Source: Dyella sp. SG609 (GTDB lineage Bacteria > Pseudomonadota > Gammaproteobacteria > Xanthomonadales > Rhodanobacteraceae). Taken from it: 64,000 nucleotides of DNA. Numbering within the stretch: position 1 is the stretch's first letter; every line of letters begins with the position of its first letter. This document shows positions 45,838 through 53,887 of this stretch, piece after piece. The translations under genes and the position numbers were made by a program. The DNA lies in NCBI RefSeq assembly GCF_012275375.1, contig NZ_JAAZQJ010000013.1, positions 62,001-126,000 of the forward strand, in the 5' to 3' direction. Below the pieces are notes generated by a model, which saw only the letters and a program-made list of their open reading frames with translations, had not been told where the DNA came from and searched no databases.

Positions 45838-48024
45838 TCACGAGGCATCCACCACGCAGCGGAAGCCGATGCAGCCCGATCGATCCTTGCTTGGCGCCAT
45901 CAGCAGGTACTTGCCGTGCTGGTCCAGCCGGTACGCCTGCGGGAAATACCAGTGCGAGGTGCGCGGCTGGTGGCTGCTGCCGCCGCGCAGCACGGCGGCG
46001 CGGGTATGTTCGTCCAGATACTCGTCGGTCCATTGCCACACGTTGCCGACCAGGTCGAGCAGGCCGAACGGACTGGCAGCTTGCGGATGCGCGTCCACGT
46101 CGTCCGGCGCACGCAGCGTGCGGCCGCGGTTGACGGCGGGCACCTTGCTTTCGTCCCACGCGTTGCCCCAGGGATAAAGGCGGCCGTCCGTACCCTGCGC
46201 GGCGTACTGCCACTCCCACTCGTGCGGCAGGCGCTTGCCGGCCCATGCGGCGTAGGCGCGCGCATCCTCGATCGACACCCAGGTCACCGGCTTGTTGTCC
46301 CAGCCGGCCGGCGGCGCACCGTCGATCCAGTGCCGCAGGAAGTGGTGCGGATCGGCCGGCGTCCAGCCGCTGGCCTGCAGGAACGCATGGAACTGCGCGT
46401 TGGTCACCGGCGTGCGGTCGATAAAGTACGGCTTCAGCTGCATGCGCCGGCGATGGCCGCGGCGCGGCGTGTTTTCCCAGGGATACTGCACGTCGTTGCC
46501 GGCCCAGGTCTGGCCTTCGATCTCGATGCCGCCGACGGCGAAGTCGAAGTCGCCGCTAGGGATGGCGATCATGCCCTCAGGCGCCGCTGCGGCCGGCGCC
46601 GTGGCCGCGATCGGGCGCAACTGCTGCGGCAACGGCTGCCACTGGACGGAATACGCACTCAAGGGTGTTGCTGCGAGTCCGCGCATGCGTGCGAGGAAAG
46701 CATCGAGCCCGTCGATCGACGCACCCGGCGCCAACGCCAGCACGGCGCCGAACCCTCGTGCCTCCAGCGCGAATGACAGCACCGCGCGGCCGTGCTCGAT
46801 GCGCGGCTGCAGCGCCACGCCATGCCAGGCGTCGAAGTAGCGCGTGCCTTCGCGGTGCGGCACGGCCAGCTGCTCGCCGTCGACGTCGTACTCGTGCCGG
46901 TTGACCAGGTTCCACACGGTGTAATCGGCCAGCGGAAAGCGCGAAGCGAATATTCCATGCTGCAAAGTGCGCTCGTACGGCCGCCACTCCATGCTCACCA
47001 TCGCCGGCGCGAACTGCCGCTCGATCGCCGCGATGCGCCGCAGCGACTCCGCATCGCGCGGCGTGAGCTGGTTCCAGATGCCCCACACGTTCTCCCAGGC
47101 GTTGTAGCCGACGCCGTTGAAGAAGATGTACTGCAGGTCGTGGTTGCGCTCGCGGCCCCAGCGGTTCTCGTAGTTGATCATGTGGCGCGGTTCCAGCCAC
47201 TTGAACTTCGCCACCGGCGGCACCGCCTCGTTCGGCGCCTTCTTGCCCCAGCTCTGCACGTTCCAGATCAGCTGCTCCTCGGCGCTGATGGTGGATTCCG
47301 GCTGCAGCACCACCGGCCGGCCGGCGGCATCGCAGGCATCGAAGAAGGCGCGCGGCACGCCGTTGTAGGTATCGCCGTTGAGGCCGTCGGCGCCCACCAC
47401 CTTCACCAGCTCGGCCGCCGCCTCCCAATCGCGCTGGCCTTGTTCGCGCGTGCCGTTGTCCCACGGCATGGTGGGCAGGAACACGCGCACGCCGCGGCGG
47501 TGGAAATCCTCGACCGCGCCGCGCAGGCCATCGAGGCCGCCGGGCAGGTCGCGCGCCAGGTCGAACTGGTTGCGGTCGTCGACGCCGATATTCGGGTAGA
47601 CGTACCACAGCAGCACGCTGTCGATGCCGCCGTAGCGCTGTTCCAGATCGTCAAGGTAGCGGTCCACCGTGTAGCGGCGGGCCTCCGGATCGTAGAAGTA
47701 GCGGTCCTCCACCATCATCTGCGTGTGGACGAAGTTGCGCTGCGCCCATTGCAGCTCGGGGCGGCGGTAGTTGGCATCGTCGTAGCCGATGCGGGTGAGA
47801 TGTTCGCGGCGCCAGTCTTTGAGCTCGGCGATCCAGTCGTCGGCGGTGCCGTCGACATCCATCTTCCAGTGGCCGATCTCGGCGAACGGCCAGCCCGGCG
47901 CCTTGCCCGGCGTGGGCAGGTAGCGGCCGGTGGTGACGTGGGAGAACTTGTATTCGGTCTTCACCGGCGGCGGATTGGCGTCGTCGGCGTTCACGTCGCG
48001 CGGCTGTTCGGAGGAAGGCGTCAT
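45838..48024 (-). CDS. Fusion: glycosidase-like barrel plus formylglycine-generating-enzyme-like (FGE-sulfatase) domain
   Basis: The protein is 728 aa. Residues 1 to about 480 look like a TIM-barrel sugar hydrolase (DSVLLWYVYPNIGVDDRNQFDLARDLPGG, FHRRGVRVFLPTMPWDNGT, GADGLNGDTYNG, VVLQPESTI, MVSMEWRPYERT) that I cannot place in a family. Residues 490-725 form an FGE-sulfatase (SUMF1-type) domain: IPSGDFDF, KPYFIDRTPVTNAQFHAFL, PVTWVSIEDARAYAAWAGKRLPHEWEWQYAAQG, YPWGN, GLLDLVGNVWQWTDE, LRGGSSHQP and CIGFRC. No signal peptide. True FGE needs paired active-site Cys in a sulfatase-maturation setting and no sulfatase is nearby, so this domain more likely binds or modifies sugar-related ligands. 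It is tightly linked to GH127 (2-bp gap). No good ribosome-binding site precedes the start. Confidence 0.82.
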   Translation of the reverse strand: MTPSSEQPRDVNADDANPPPVKTEYKFSHVTTGRYLPTPGKAPGWPFAEIGHWKMDVDGTADDWIAELKDWRREHLTRIGYDDANYRRPELQWAQRNFVHTQMMVEDRYFYDPEARRYTVDRYLDDLEQRYGGIDSVLLWYVYPNIGVDDRNQFDLARDLPGGLDGLRGAVEDFHRRGVRVFLPTMPWDNGTREQGQRDWEAAAELVKVVGADGLNGDTYNGVPRAFFDACDAAGRPVVLQPESTISAEEQLIWNVQSWGKKAPNEAVPPVAKFKWLEPRHMINYENRWGRERNHDLQYIFFNGVGYNAWENVWGIWNQLTPRDAESLRRIAAIERQFAPAMVSMEWRPYERTLQHGIFASRFPLADYTVWNLVNRHEYDVDGEQLAVPHREGTRYFDAWHGVALQPRIEHGRAVLSFALEARGFGAVLALAPGASIDGLDAFLARMRGLAATPLSAYSVQWQPLPQQLRPIAATAPAAAAPEGMIAIPSGDFDFAVGGIEIEGQTWAGNDVQYPWENTPRRGHRRRMQLKPYFIDRTPVTNAQFHAFLQASGWTPADPHHFLRHWIDGAPPAGWDNKPVTWVSIEDARAYAAWAGKRLPHEWEWQYAAQGTDGRLYPWGNAWDESKVPAVNRGRTLRAPDDVDAHPQAASPFGLLDLVGNVWQWTDEYLDEHTRAAVLRGGSSHQPRTSHWYFPQAYRLDQHGKYLLMAPSKDRSGCIGFRCVVDAS

Positions 48025-48051
48025 GGGAAGCGTGATCGGTAAGGAAGGGAA

Positions 48052-48970
48052 TCAGGCGATGCCGACGTAGGCGGCGAGCGCTTCGGTCGCATCGCCGGGA
48101 CGCGCCGCCAGCAGCCGCCGCACCTCGTCCTGCCGCGGCACGCCGGTCTGCGCGCCCAGGCGGGTGCAGGCTAGCGCAGATGCGGCGCAACGCGGCCGGA
48201 TACGGCAGGCCCAGGCTCAGGCTGGCGACCAGGGTGCCGCAGAAGGTGTCACCGGCGCCGGTGGTGTCCACGGCATTCACGGCGAAGCCCGGCTGCAGCA
48301 GGTACTCGCCGCCCACCCGCGCGCAGCAGCCGCGCGCGCCGAGGGTGACCACCACGGCGGGGGCGTCCAGTGCGTCGAGGCCGGCGCCGATGCCTTGCCT
48401 GCCGCTGATCGCCGCCAGCTCGCCTTCGTTGACGATCAGCAGCTGGCAGTCGCCCAGCAGGCTGCGCGGCAAGGCCTGCGCCGGTGCGGCGTTGAGCGCC
48501 ACCTGTACACCGGCGCGGCGTGCTTCCCGCGCCCAGGCTTCCACCGTCGGCAAGGGCGTTTCCAGTTGCAGCAGCAGATGGCCGACATCGGCCAGCGGCG
48601 GCAGATGTTCGGGCAACAGCCGCGCATTGGCGCCGGGCGCCACGGTGATCGCGTTCTCGCCGTCGCCCGCCAGGCAGACGAAGGCGACGCCGGTGGCCGT
48701 GCCGCGCATGCGCACGATGTCGAGCCCGACGCCGGCCCCGCGCAGCGAGGCTTCGATCGGCGCCGCATGCACGTCGTCGCCCAGGGCCAGCAGTATCCGC
48801 GTGGGCGCGCCGCCGGCCCGCACGCAGGCCACCGCCTGGTTGGCGCCCTTGCCGCCGGGAAAGGTGGCGAAGCCGTTGCCGAGCACGGTTTCGCCCGGCG
48901 CCGGCACGTGCGGCGCGCGCACCACGAAATCGAGATTGGCCGAGCCGGCCACCAGCACGCCGCGCTTCAT
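48052..48970 (-). pseudogene. rbsK: Ribokinase (PfkB family), frameshifted near the C-terminus
   Basis: The ATG overlaps the stop codon of the beta-lactamase-like gene (ATGA). The first 260 residues are good PfkB: VAGSANLDFVVRAPHVPAPGETVLG, FPGGKGANQAVACVRAG, VNEGELAAISG and the anion-hole/catalytic motif NAVDTTGAGDTFCGTLVASLS. At about 48183-48187 one extra base shifts the frame. The expected C-terminus (ASALACTRLGAQTGVPRQDEV ... EALAAYVGIA, stop at 48052) lies in the next frame, and 919 bp is one more than 306 codons. As written, the product runs on with unrelated residues into the next gene. The active-site Asp is upstream of the break, but the monovalent-cation loop and last helices are lost. 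It may be decay or a base-call error. Confidence 0.8.
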
Positions 48971-50253
48971 GGCTGCAGCGCCTGGTAGACCAGGGCGTAG
49001 AAACCGCGGCTCAGGCGCGGCAGGTCCTTGGCCGCGTCTTCGCGCGGCAGGTGCTGCAGCAGCAGGATGGCGAGCAGGTCTTCGTGCGGATCGATCGTGT
49101 AATACGTCGACGCCGCGCCGGACCAGCCGAACTGGCCCGGCGAACCGGGCTGGCCGCGCCGTGCGGGATCGAGCACCACATAGCCGCCCAGGCCGAAACC
49201 CTCGCCCGCATTGAACTGATTCACCGGCGGGTCGAGCATGGCGAGGTGGTTGCGCAGCATCAGCTCCACCGTCTTGCGGCCGAGCACGGTGTGGCCGTCC
49301 AGGCTGCCGTGGCCGAGCAGCATCTGCGCGAAGCGGGCGTAGTCGGCGGCGGTGGAATACAGGCCGCCGGCGCCGCTGGCGTAGGCATTCAGTGGCGCAC
49401 CGGGATGCGCGGCACTGGGACCGTCCGCGATGCGCAGCTTGCCGTTCGCGCCCATGGTGGTGATGTCGACCACCCGGGCGCGCTTGGCCTCCGGCACCGC
49501 GAAGCCGGTATCGCGCATGTCCAGCGGTTGGAAGATGCGCTCCCGCAGGAAGCGCTCGAAGGACTCCCCGGACACCACCTCCACCACCCGCGCCACCAGC
49601 TCCAGCGAGGCGCCGTCGTAGCCGAAGCGCGATCCGGGATCGGCGGCCAAGGGCACGCGGCTCATGCGTTCGGCGAAGCCGCGCAGATCCGCTGCGGCAT
49701 GCGGATCGATGCTTTCCATCCGCTTGACCGCGGCCTCGTCGCCCTTCAAACCGGCCGGATAGCCTGCGGTGTGCGTCAGCAATGCATGCAAGGTGACCGG
49801 CCTGGCAGCGGGACGCTCGCTGCCGTCGCTCATCAACACCCGCGGATGCTCGAAGCCCGGCAGGTAGCGCGACAGCGGATCGTCCAGCGACAGCTTGCCT
49901 TCTTCCATCAGCATCAGGACGGCCACCGTGGTTACCGTCTTGGTCATCGAATAGATGCGGAAGATATCGTCGCGGCGCAGCGGCTCGCGCCGGGCCAGAT
50001 CGCGATAGCCGTACGCCTGCCAATCGACGATGCGGCCGTGCCGCGCGATCAATGCCACCGCGCCCACGTAACCCTCGGTGCCGGTCGCATCGCGCAGATA
50101 GGCATGCAGGCGCTCCAGCCTTTCCGCCGACAAGCCCTCGTCCTTCGCCGCGGCAAAAGGCAACGGCCCCTGCGCCGCCATCGCGGGCACCGCGCACAAG
50201 GCAACGGCCGCCACCAGGACGGCCCGTCGCCCATGCGCCAACCACCTCGTCAC
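48967..50253 (-). CDS. Exported class-C beta-lactamase-like serine hydrolase
   Basis: The protein is 428 aa. A GTG start overlaps the TonB-receptor stop codon (GTGA). The signal peptide is AVLVAAVALCAVPAMA. The SxxK motif reads FRIYSMTKTVTTVA (Ser and Lys), the second-motif tyrosine is in RFGYDGASLELVARV (Y-D-G instead of YxN) and the KTG-like position reads QFGWSGAASTYYTID. These variants are usual in EstB-type esterases and transesterases rather than true AmpC enzymes. It probably deacylates an ester-bearing substrate in the periplasm, for example acyl groups on imported sugars, fitting its place between the receptor and sugar-metabolic genes. Real beta-lactam hydrolysis is unlikely. Confidence 0.88.
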   Translation of the reverse strand: MTRWLAHGRRAVLVAAVALCAVPAMAAQGPLPFAAAKDEGLSAERLERLHAYLRDATGTEGYVGAVALIARHGRIVDWQAYGYRDLARREPLRRDDIFRIYSMTKTVTTVAVLMLMEEGKLSLDDPLSRYLPGFEHPRVLMSDGSERPAARPVTLHALLTHTAGYPAGLKGDEAAVKRMESIDPHAAADLRGFAERMSRVPLAADPGSRFGYDGASLELVARVVEVVSGESFERFLRERIFQPLDMRDTGFAVPEAKRARVVDITTMGANGKLRIADGPSAAHPGAPLNAYASGAGGLYSTAADYARFAQMLLGHGSLDGHTVLGRKTVELMLRNHLAMLDPPVNQFNAGEGFGLGGYVVLDPARRGQPGSPGQFGWSGAASTYYTIDPHEDLLAILLLQHLPREDAAKDLPRLSRGFYALVYQALQP

Positions 50254-52496
50254 AGCGTGATGGTGTACGTCAGCGAGGTCATGCGCCCGCGGCCCGCCCA
50301 GTAATTCTGGTAGCCCGCCAGCTGCGACCAGCTGAGGATGTATTGCCGGTTGAACAGGTTCTCCACGCCCAGCGACAGCTTGCCGTGCTTGCCGAGGTCG
50401 TAGTTCACGCCCAGGTCGAACAGGGTGTAGCCCTTGGTCTGTTCCGAGTAGCTGAACTGCGCGCCGTCATAGGCGCGCGTGTCCTGGCCGGATACGTGGC
50501 GGCTGAACAAGGTGGTGAAGCCCAGCGTGGCATCGGCGTTGGGCAGGAACTTCCACGTAGCCGCCGCCGCAAACTTGTCGGGATTGATATCCAGCACGCC
50601 CAGCGGCTTGTTCAAGCCGCCCGAGCCATAGCGCCCGGCCGGATCGGCCGACCAGAACGCGGTCTTGCCGCGGATATGCGAGTACAGGCCGGTGATCTTG
50701 AAGTCCCGGTCGAAACGCCATTCGCCGGTAACTTCGGTGCCTTCGATCCGCACCGGCGCGCGGCTGAGGATGAAGTCGGTGGTATGCGGATCCACCGCCA
50801 GCGAGGAACCGAACGGCGACTTCGACACATAGTGCGTGGCGCCGAACGCGCCGTGCTCGCCATGCCAGTTGAAGCCGCCCTCGTAGTTCTTGAACACGAT
50901 CGCATTGAGATCGCGGATCTTGTCCACCGACTGCCCCGGCGTATTGATATTGCGCAGCGGGATGCCGATGTTCGGCAGGGTGAAGCCTTCGCTGTAGGAC
51001 AGGAAGGTGGACCACTGGTCGTTGACGCGCCAGATCGCGCCGAAGTTCTTCAGCCCTTCCTTGTACTTCAGGCCGCCGCCCTGCACGAACACGCGGTTGC
51101 GGTAGTACGTGGTGGTGTAGCTGTTGACGGTGAGCTTGTCGTCCTCGCGGCGGTAGCCGGCGCTCAGCGTCACCGGGCCGACGTCCCAGGACAGCTGCGC
51201 GTACGGCGCCACGCTCTTGTAGTCCATCGGCGGCACCCACAGGCGGCTGGTCAGGGCCAGGCGCTGCTGCGCCTGGTCCTTGCCGAAGTCGATGCCGGTG
51301 TGCAGCTCCAGGCCCGTGACGTTGAAGATGTCCGGGCGCGTCCACGAGGTGCGCAGTCCCTTCTTGTGCACCACGATTTCAGACTGGTCGTACAGCGTGC
51401 CGAGCGGGGCGATCAGCGGATCCTGCTTGTCCTCGGTGTTTTCCGGCAGGTAGCGCATGGACTGGTCGGCCTTGTAGGCGTTGATGTCCAGGTAGCCGCC
51501 GAAGAACTTGTCGTTGGTGTATTGCAGCTGGTACTGCTTGAAGTCGTTGAAGGCGTCCTTGGAACCGAAGATATGGCCCTTCTCCGAGGTATTGGTGCGC
51601 GGCACCGCGCACGGCGGCGTGTCGGTGGGGCCGCGGCAGCCCAGCACCTGCACGTACTCGCCCTTGCCCTCGATGCGGAAGCGGCTGACGCTGGCCTGCA
51701 GGCGCTGCTCGTTGTCCGCGCCGAAGTTGAAGCCGATCTTGGCGTATAGATTTTTGGTTTCCGAATCGGCCAGCGAACCGCTGGTGTTCAGGCCGATGCG
51801 GCGGCCGTTGCCGTCGTAGCTGATGCCGCGGTCGATATACGAAGCGGCCAGCAGCGCATCGAACTCCTGCTGTTTGTGCGAATAGGTGGCGCCGACTTTC
51901 CAGCCTTCGCTGTCGCTGTGGGCCTGGGTCTGGTAGCGCGTGGTGAGGGTGACTTCGTCGCCGTCCTTGGTCGGCGTCTTGGAGATGTAGTTGATGATGC
52001 CGCCGGCCGCGCCGATGCCTTCGGAAGCGGACGGACCGTTGATCACCTCCACGCGCCCGACGATGCCCATGTCGGTAAACGTGCCGTTGCGCGTGCCTTC
52101 GCGCAGCGGCGAGCCCTGCGGCACGCCGTCGAACAGGCGCAGCGGGATGCGGCCGCGCAAGGTCTCGCCGGTATTGCTCATGGCCTGCGAGGACTCGGCA
52201 TAGCCCGGCACCGAGCGCGCCAGCACCGCCGTCGCGTCCTCGGTCACCAGCAAGGTGTGCTGGATTTCTTCCTTCGACACCACGGTGATCGCGCCCGGGA
52301 TCTCGTCGATCGCCTTGGGGCTGCGCGTGCCGGTGACGATCACCTGCTGCAGGTTGACCGCGTCCTTGTCCTTGCCGTCCTTCTTCGTACTGCTGTCGGC
52401 CGGCGCGGCGCCAGCGGCGGGTGCATCCTGCGCCGGCGCGCCGACGGCGTAGGCCAGCAGGATGCCGCTGATGGCGGCGGTGAGTGGCTTGATCAT
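50250..52496 (-). CDS. TonB-dependent receptor of the second carbohydrate locus
   Basis: The protein is 748 aa from MIKPLTAAISG; the upstream frame to 52652 is unsupported. The signal peptide ends near AYAVGAPAQ. The plug has NLQQVIVTGTRSPKAIDEIPGAITVVSKEEI, GRIPLRLFDGVPQGSPLREGTRNGTF, and RVEVINGPSASEGIGAAGGIINYISK; the barrel ends MTSLTYTITL. The plug is closer to the siderophore-receptor-type subfamily than the long receptor at 38961, so an iron-chelate cargo cannot be dismissed. However, the co-transcribed hydrolase, sugar kinase, GH-like and GH127 genes favour a glycoside. A LysR gene lies just upstream in the same direction. The 287-bp leader contains two small hairpins but no riboswitch I recognise. 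Confidence 0.9.
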   Translation of the reverse strand: MIKPLTAAISGILLAYAVGAPAQDAPAAGAAPADSSTKKDGKDKDAVNLQQVIVTGTRSPKAIDEIPGAITVVSKEEIQHTLLVTEDATAVLARSVPGYAESSQAMSNTGETLRGRIPLRLFDGVPQGSPLREGTRNGTFTDMGIVGRVEVINGPSASEGIGAAGGIINYISKTPTKDGDEVTLTTRYQTQAHSDSEGWKVGATYSHKQQEFDALLAASYIDRGISYDGNGRRIGLNTSGSLADSETKNLYAKIGFNFGADNEQRLQASVSRFRIEGKGEYVQVLGCRGPTDTPPCAVPRTNTSEKGHIFGSKDAFNDFKQYQLQYTNDKFFGGYLDINAYKADQSMRYLPENTEDKQDPLIAPLGTLYDQSEIVVHKKGLRTSWTRPDIFNVTGLELHTGIDFGKDQAQQRLALTSRLWVPPMDYKSVAPYAQLSWDVGPVTLSAGYRREDDKLTVNSYTTTYYRNRVFVQGGGLKYKEGLKNFGAIWRVNDQWSTFLSYSEGFTLPNIGIPLRNINTPGQSVDKIRDLNAIVFKNYEGGFNWHGEHGAFGATHYVSKSPFGSSLAVDPHTTDFILSRAPVRIEGTEVTGEWRFDRDFKITGLYSHIRGKTAFWSADPAGRYGSGGLNKPLGVLDINPDKFAAAATWKFLPNADATLGFTTLFSRHVSGQDTRAYDGAQFSYSEQTKGYTLFDLGVNYDLGKHGKLSLGVENLFNRQYILSWSQLAGYQNYWAGRGRMTSLTYTITL

Positions 52497-52729
52497 GTCT
52501 TGTCTCGTCTTGGTACCGCCTTGCGGCGGGTCGGCGCGCGCGGCGCGCCGGGGACGGTGCTTCGTCTTCGAACTGGCGACGCCCTCCCCCAGGCGTCCCG
52601 ACGGCCCATGTCTTCTTATGCGAACCGCTTGCGGCGGCCGTACTGCAACCACGTTGGATTGCGAGCGAGCCTATGCGCTTCGCTGCCGGCGTAGAACCGT
52701 CGCGGACTATGTTCAGAGGCTAGTTTTTG

Positions 52730-52782
52730 TTGCTTACGAAGCAAGCGGATGTATGCGGCGTTGCAGCACGCTACGTGCTTGC
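52730..52782 (-). terminator. Two small hairpins after the LysR gene
   Basis: On the minus strand, just past the LysR stop codon, AGCACG-TAG-CGTGCT (52765-52779) is followed by TTGCTT-CGT-AAGCAA (52730-52744) and then a short run CAAAAACTAG. They could end the LysR transcript before the receptor promoter. The stems are short, so this is tentative. Confidence 0.4.
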
Positions 52783-52783
52783 C

Positions 52784-53665
52784 TCAGCGCGCTCTGGCCT
52801 GCATCGCCTTGCGGCTTTCCTGCAGCAGCACGGTGACCAGGCGCACGCGCACGCTGGAGCGCGACCACACGATGCCGATGCGCCGCGGCACCGCCGGATT
52901 GGGCAGCGCAATGCGCGCCAGCTGCAGGCCTTCCGGCCACGGCTGCGCCCAGTCCGGCACCAGGGACACGCCCAGGCCGCGGTCGACCATCACGGCGATC
53001 GCATTGAGCGCGTTCAGTTCGAAGCGTTCGCGCGGCACGATGCCGTTCGCGCGCAGATAGTCATCGGCCTGGCGTCCGCCCCATTGATTACGGTCGTAGC
53101 GGATCAGCGGCTGGGTGGCGAGCAGTTCGTGCGGATCGCGGCCGGCCATGCTTTTCGGCGCCAGCACGATCAGCGGTTCTTCGCGCAGCAGCAGCCATTC
53201 GCAGGTCTTGGGCAGCGGAAATGGCGCCTGCAGCACCACCGCCGCGTCGAGGTCGCCCGCTTCCACGGCGCGATACAGATCGACCGAGTAGCCGGGCTTG
53301 ATGAAGACATTGATCTGCGGGAACGCATCGACCATGCGCGCCAATACGTCCGGCAGCATGCCGGCCAGCGCGGTGGGACAGGCGCCCAGGCGCAGCTCGC
53401 CGGACACGGCGCTGTCGTTGGCCACGCTGCGCAGGTCCGAGACGCTGCGCAGCAGTTCGCGCGCGCGTTCGAGGATGCGCGAGCCTTGCTCGGTGACACT
53501 GACGGTGCGGCCCACGCGCGCGATCAGCGTGGCGCCGAGTTCGCGCTCCAGCGTGCGGATCTGCTGCGCCACCGCCGCCGGCGTCACGTTGAGCACGCGC
53601 GCCGCCGCCGCCATCGAGCCCTGGTCGACGACGGTGACAAAGGTATTCAGGAATTGCGTTTCCAC
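52784..53665 (-). CDS. LysR-family transcriptional regulator of the second carbohydrate locus
   Basis: The protein is 293 aa. A GTG start has GAGGG nearby upstream. The N-terminal helix-turn-helix (METQFLNTFVTVVDQGSMAAAARVLNVTPAAVAQQIRTLERELGATLIAR) and the effector-binding domain (SGELRLGACPTALAGMLPDVLARM ... ALNAIAVMVDRGLGVSLVPDW) are standard. It lies between the symporter/CitE pair and the TonB-receptor operon, all on the same strand, and is the only regulator in this 15-kb locus, so it probably controls both. Effector unknown. Confidence 0.92.
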   Translation of the reverse strand: METQFLNTFVTVVDQGSMAAAARVLNVTPAAVAQQIRTLERELGATLIARVGRTVSVTEQGSRILERARELLRSVSDLRSVANDSAVSGELRLGACPTALAGMLPDVLARMVDAFPQINVFIKPGYSVDLYRAVEAGDLDAAVVLQAPFPLPKTCEWLLLREEPLIVLAPKSMAGRDPHELLATQPLIRYDRNQWGGRQADDYLRANGIVPRERFELNALNAIAVMVDRGLGVSLVPDWAQPWPEGLQLARIALPNPAVPRRIGIVWSRSSVRVRLVTVLLQESRKAMQARAR

Positions 53666-53852
53666 GTGCCGCCCTCATCGGTCTTGCCCCCGGGGGGACG
53701 ATGGGAGAGCGGGGAAAAAGCGTCAAGAGCCATAGGGAGCTCCCTAGTGGAGAAGATGCCGGCAGGCAGATGAGGGGCGGGTGCTCGCGAAAGAGGTTCG
53801 ACGAAGCGGAGGCTGCTCTGCTTCGCCGCTCCGTAGGTCCCCCTCACCCCAA

Positions 53853-53875
53853 CCCTCTCCCCGCAGGGGAGAGGG
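53853..53875. repeat. CCCTCTCCCC/GGGGAGAGGG palindrome, loop GCA
   Basis: Perfect 10-bp arms, preceded by CCCCCTCACCCC. It begins 12 bp past the symporter gene's 3' end (53888), on the side a terminator for the CitE-symporter transcript would occupy. Confidence 0.85.
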
Positions 53876-53887
53876 GGCAGGTGGCGG

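Noticed and set aside
45838-46560. True sulfatase-activating FGE
   Set aside because: No sulfatase gene in the window and the domain is fused to a barrel; canonical paired catalytic cysteines are not evident.
47651-48052. Extended ribokinase reading into the following gene
   Set aside because: The extension has no PfkB similarity; the expected C-terminus is found in the other frame after a one-base shift.
48967-50253. Beta-lactamase resistance gene
   Set aside because: Motifs two and three diverge (YDG, WSG) and the context is a sugar operon, so an esterase-type hydrolase fits better.
52497-52783. Riboswitch upstream of the receptor
   Set aside because: Only two short hairpins are visible; no conserved cobalamin-, TPP- or other known core could be recognised.
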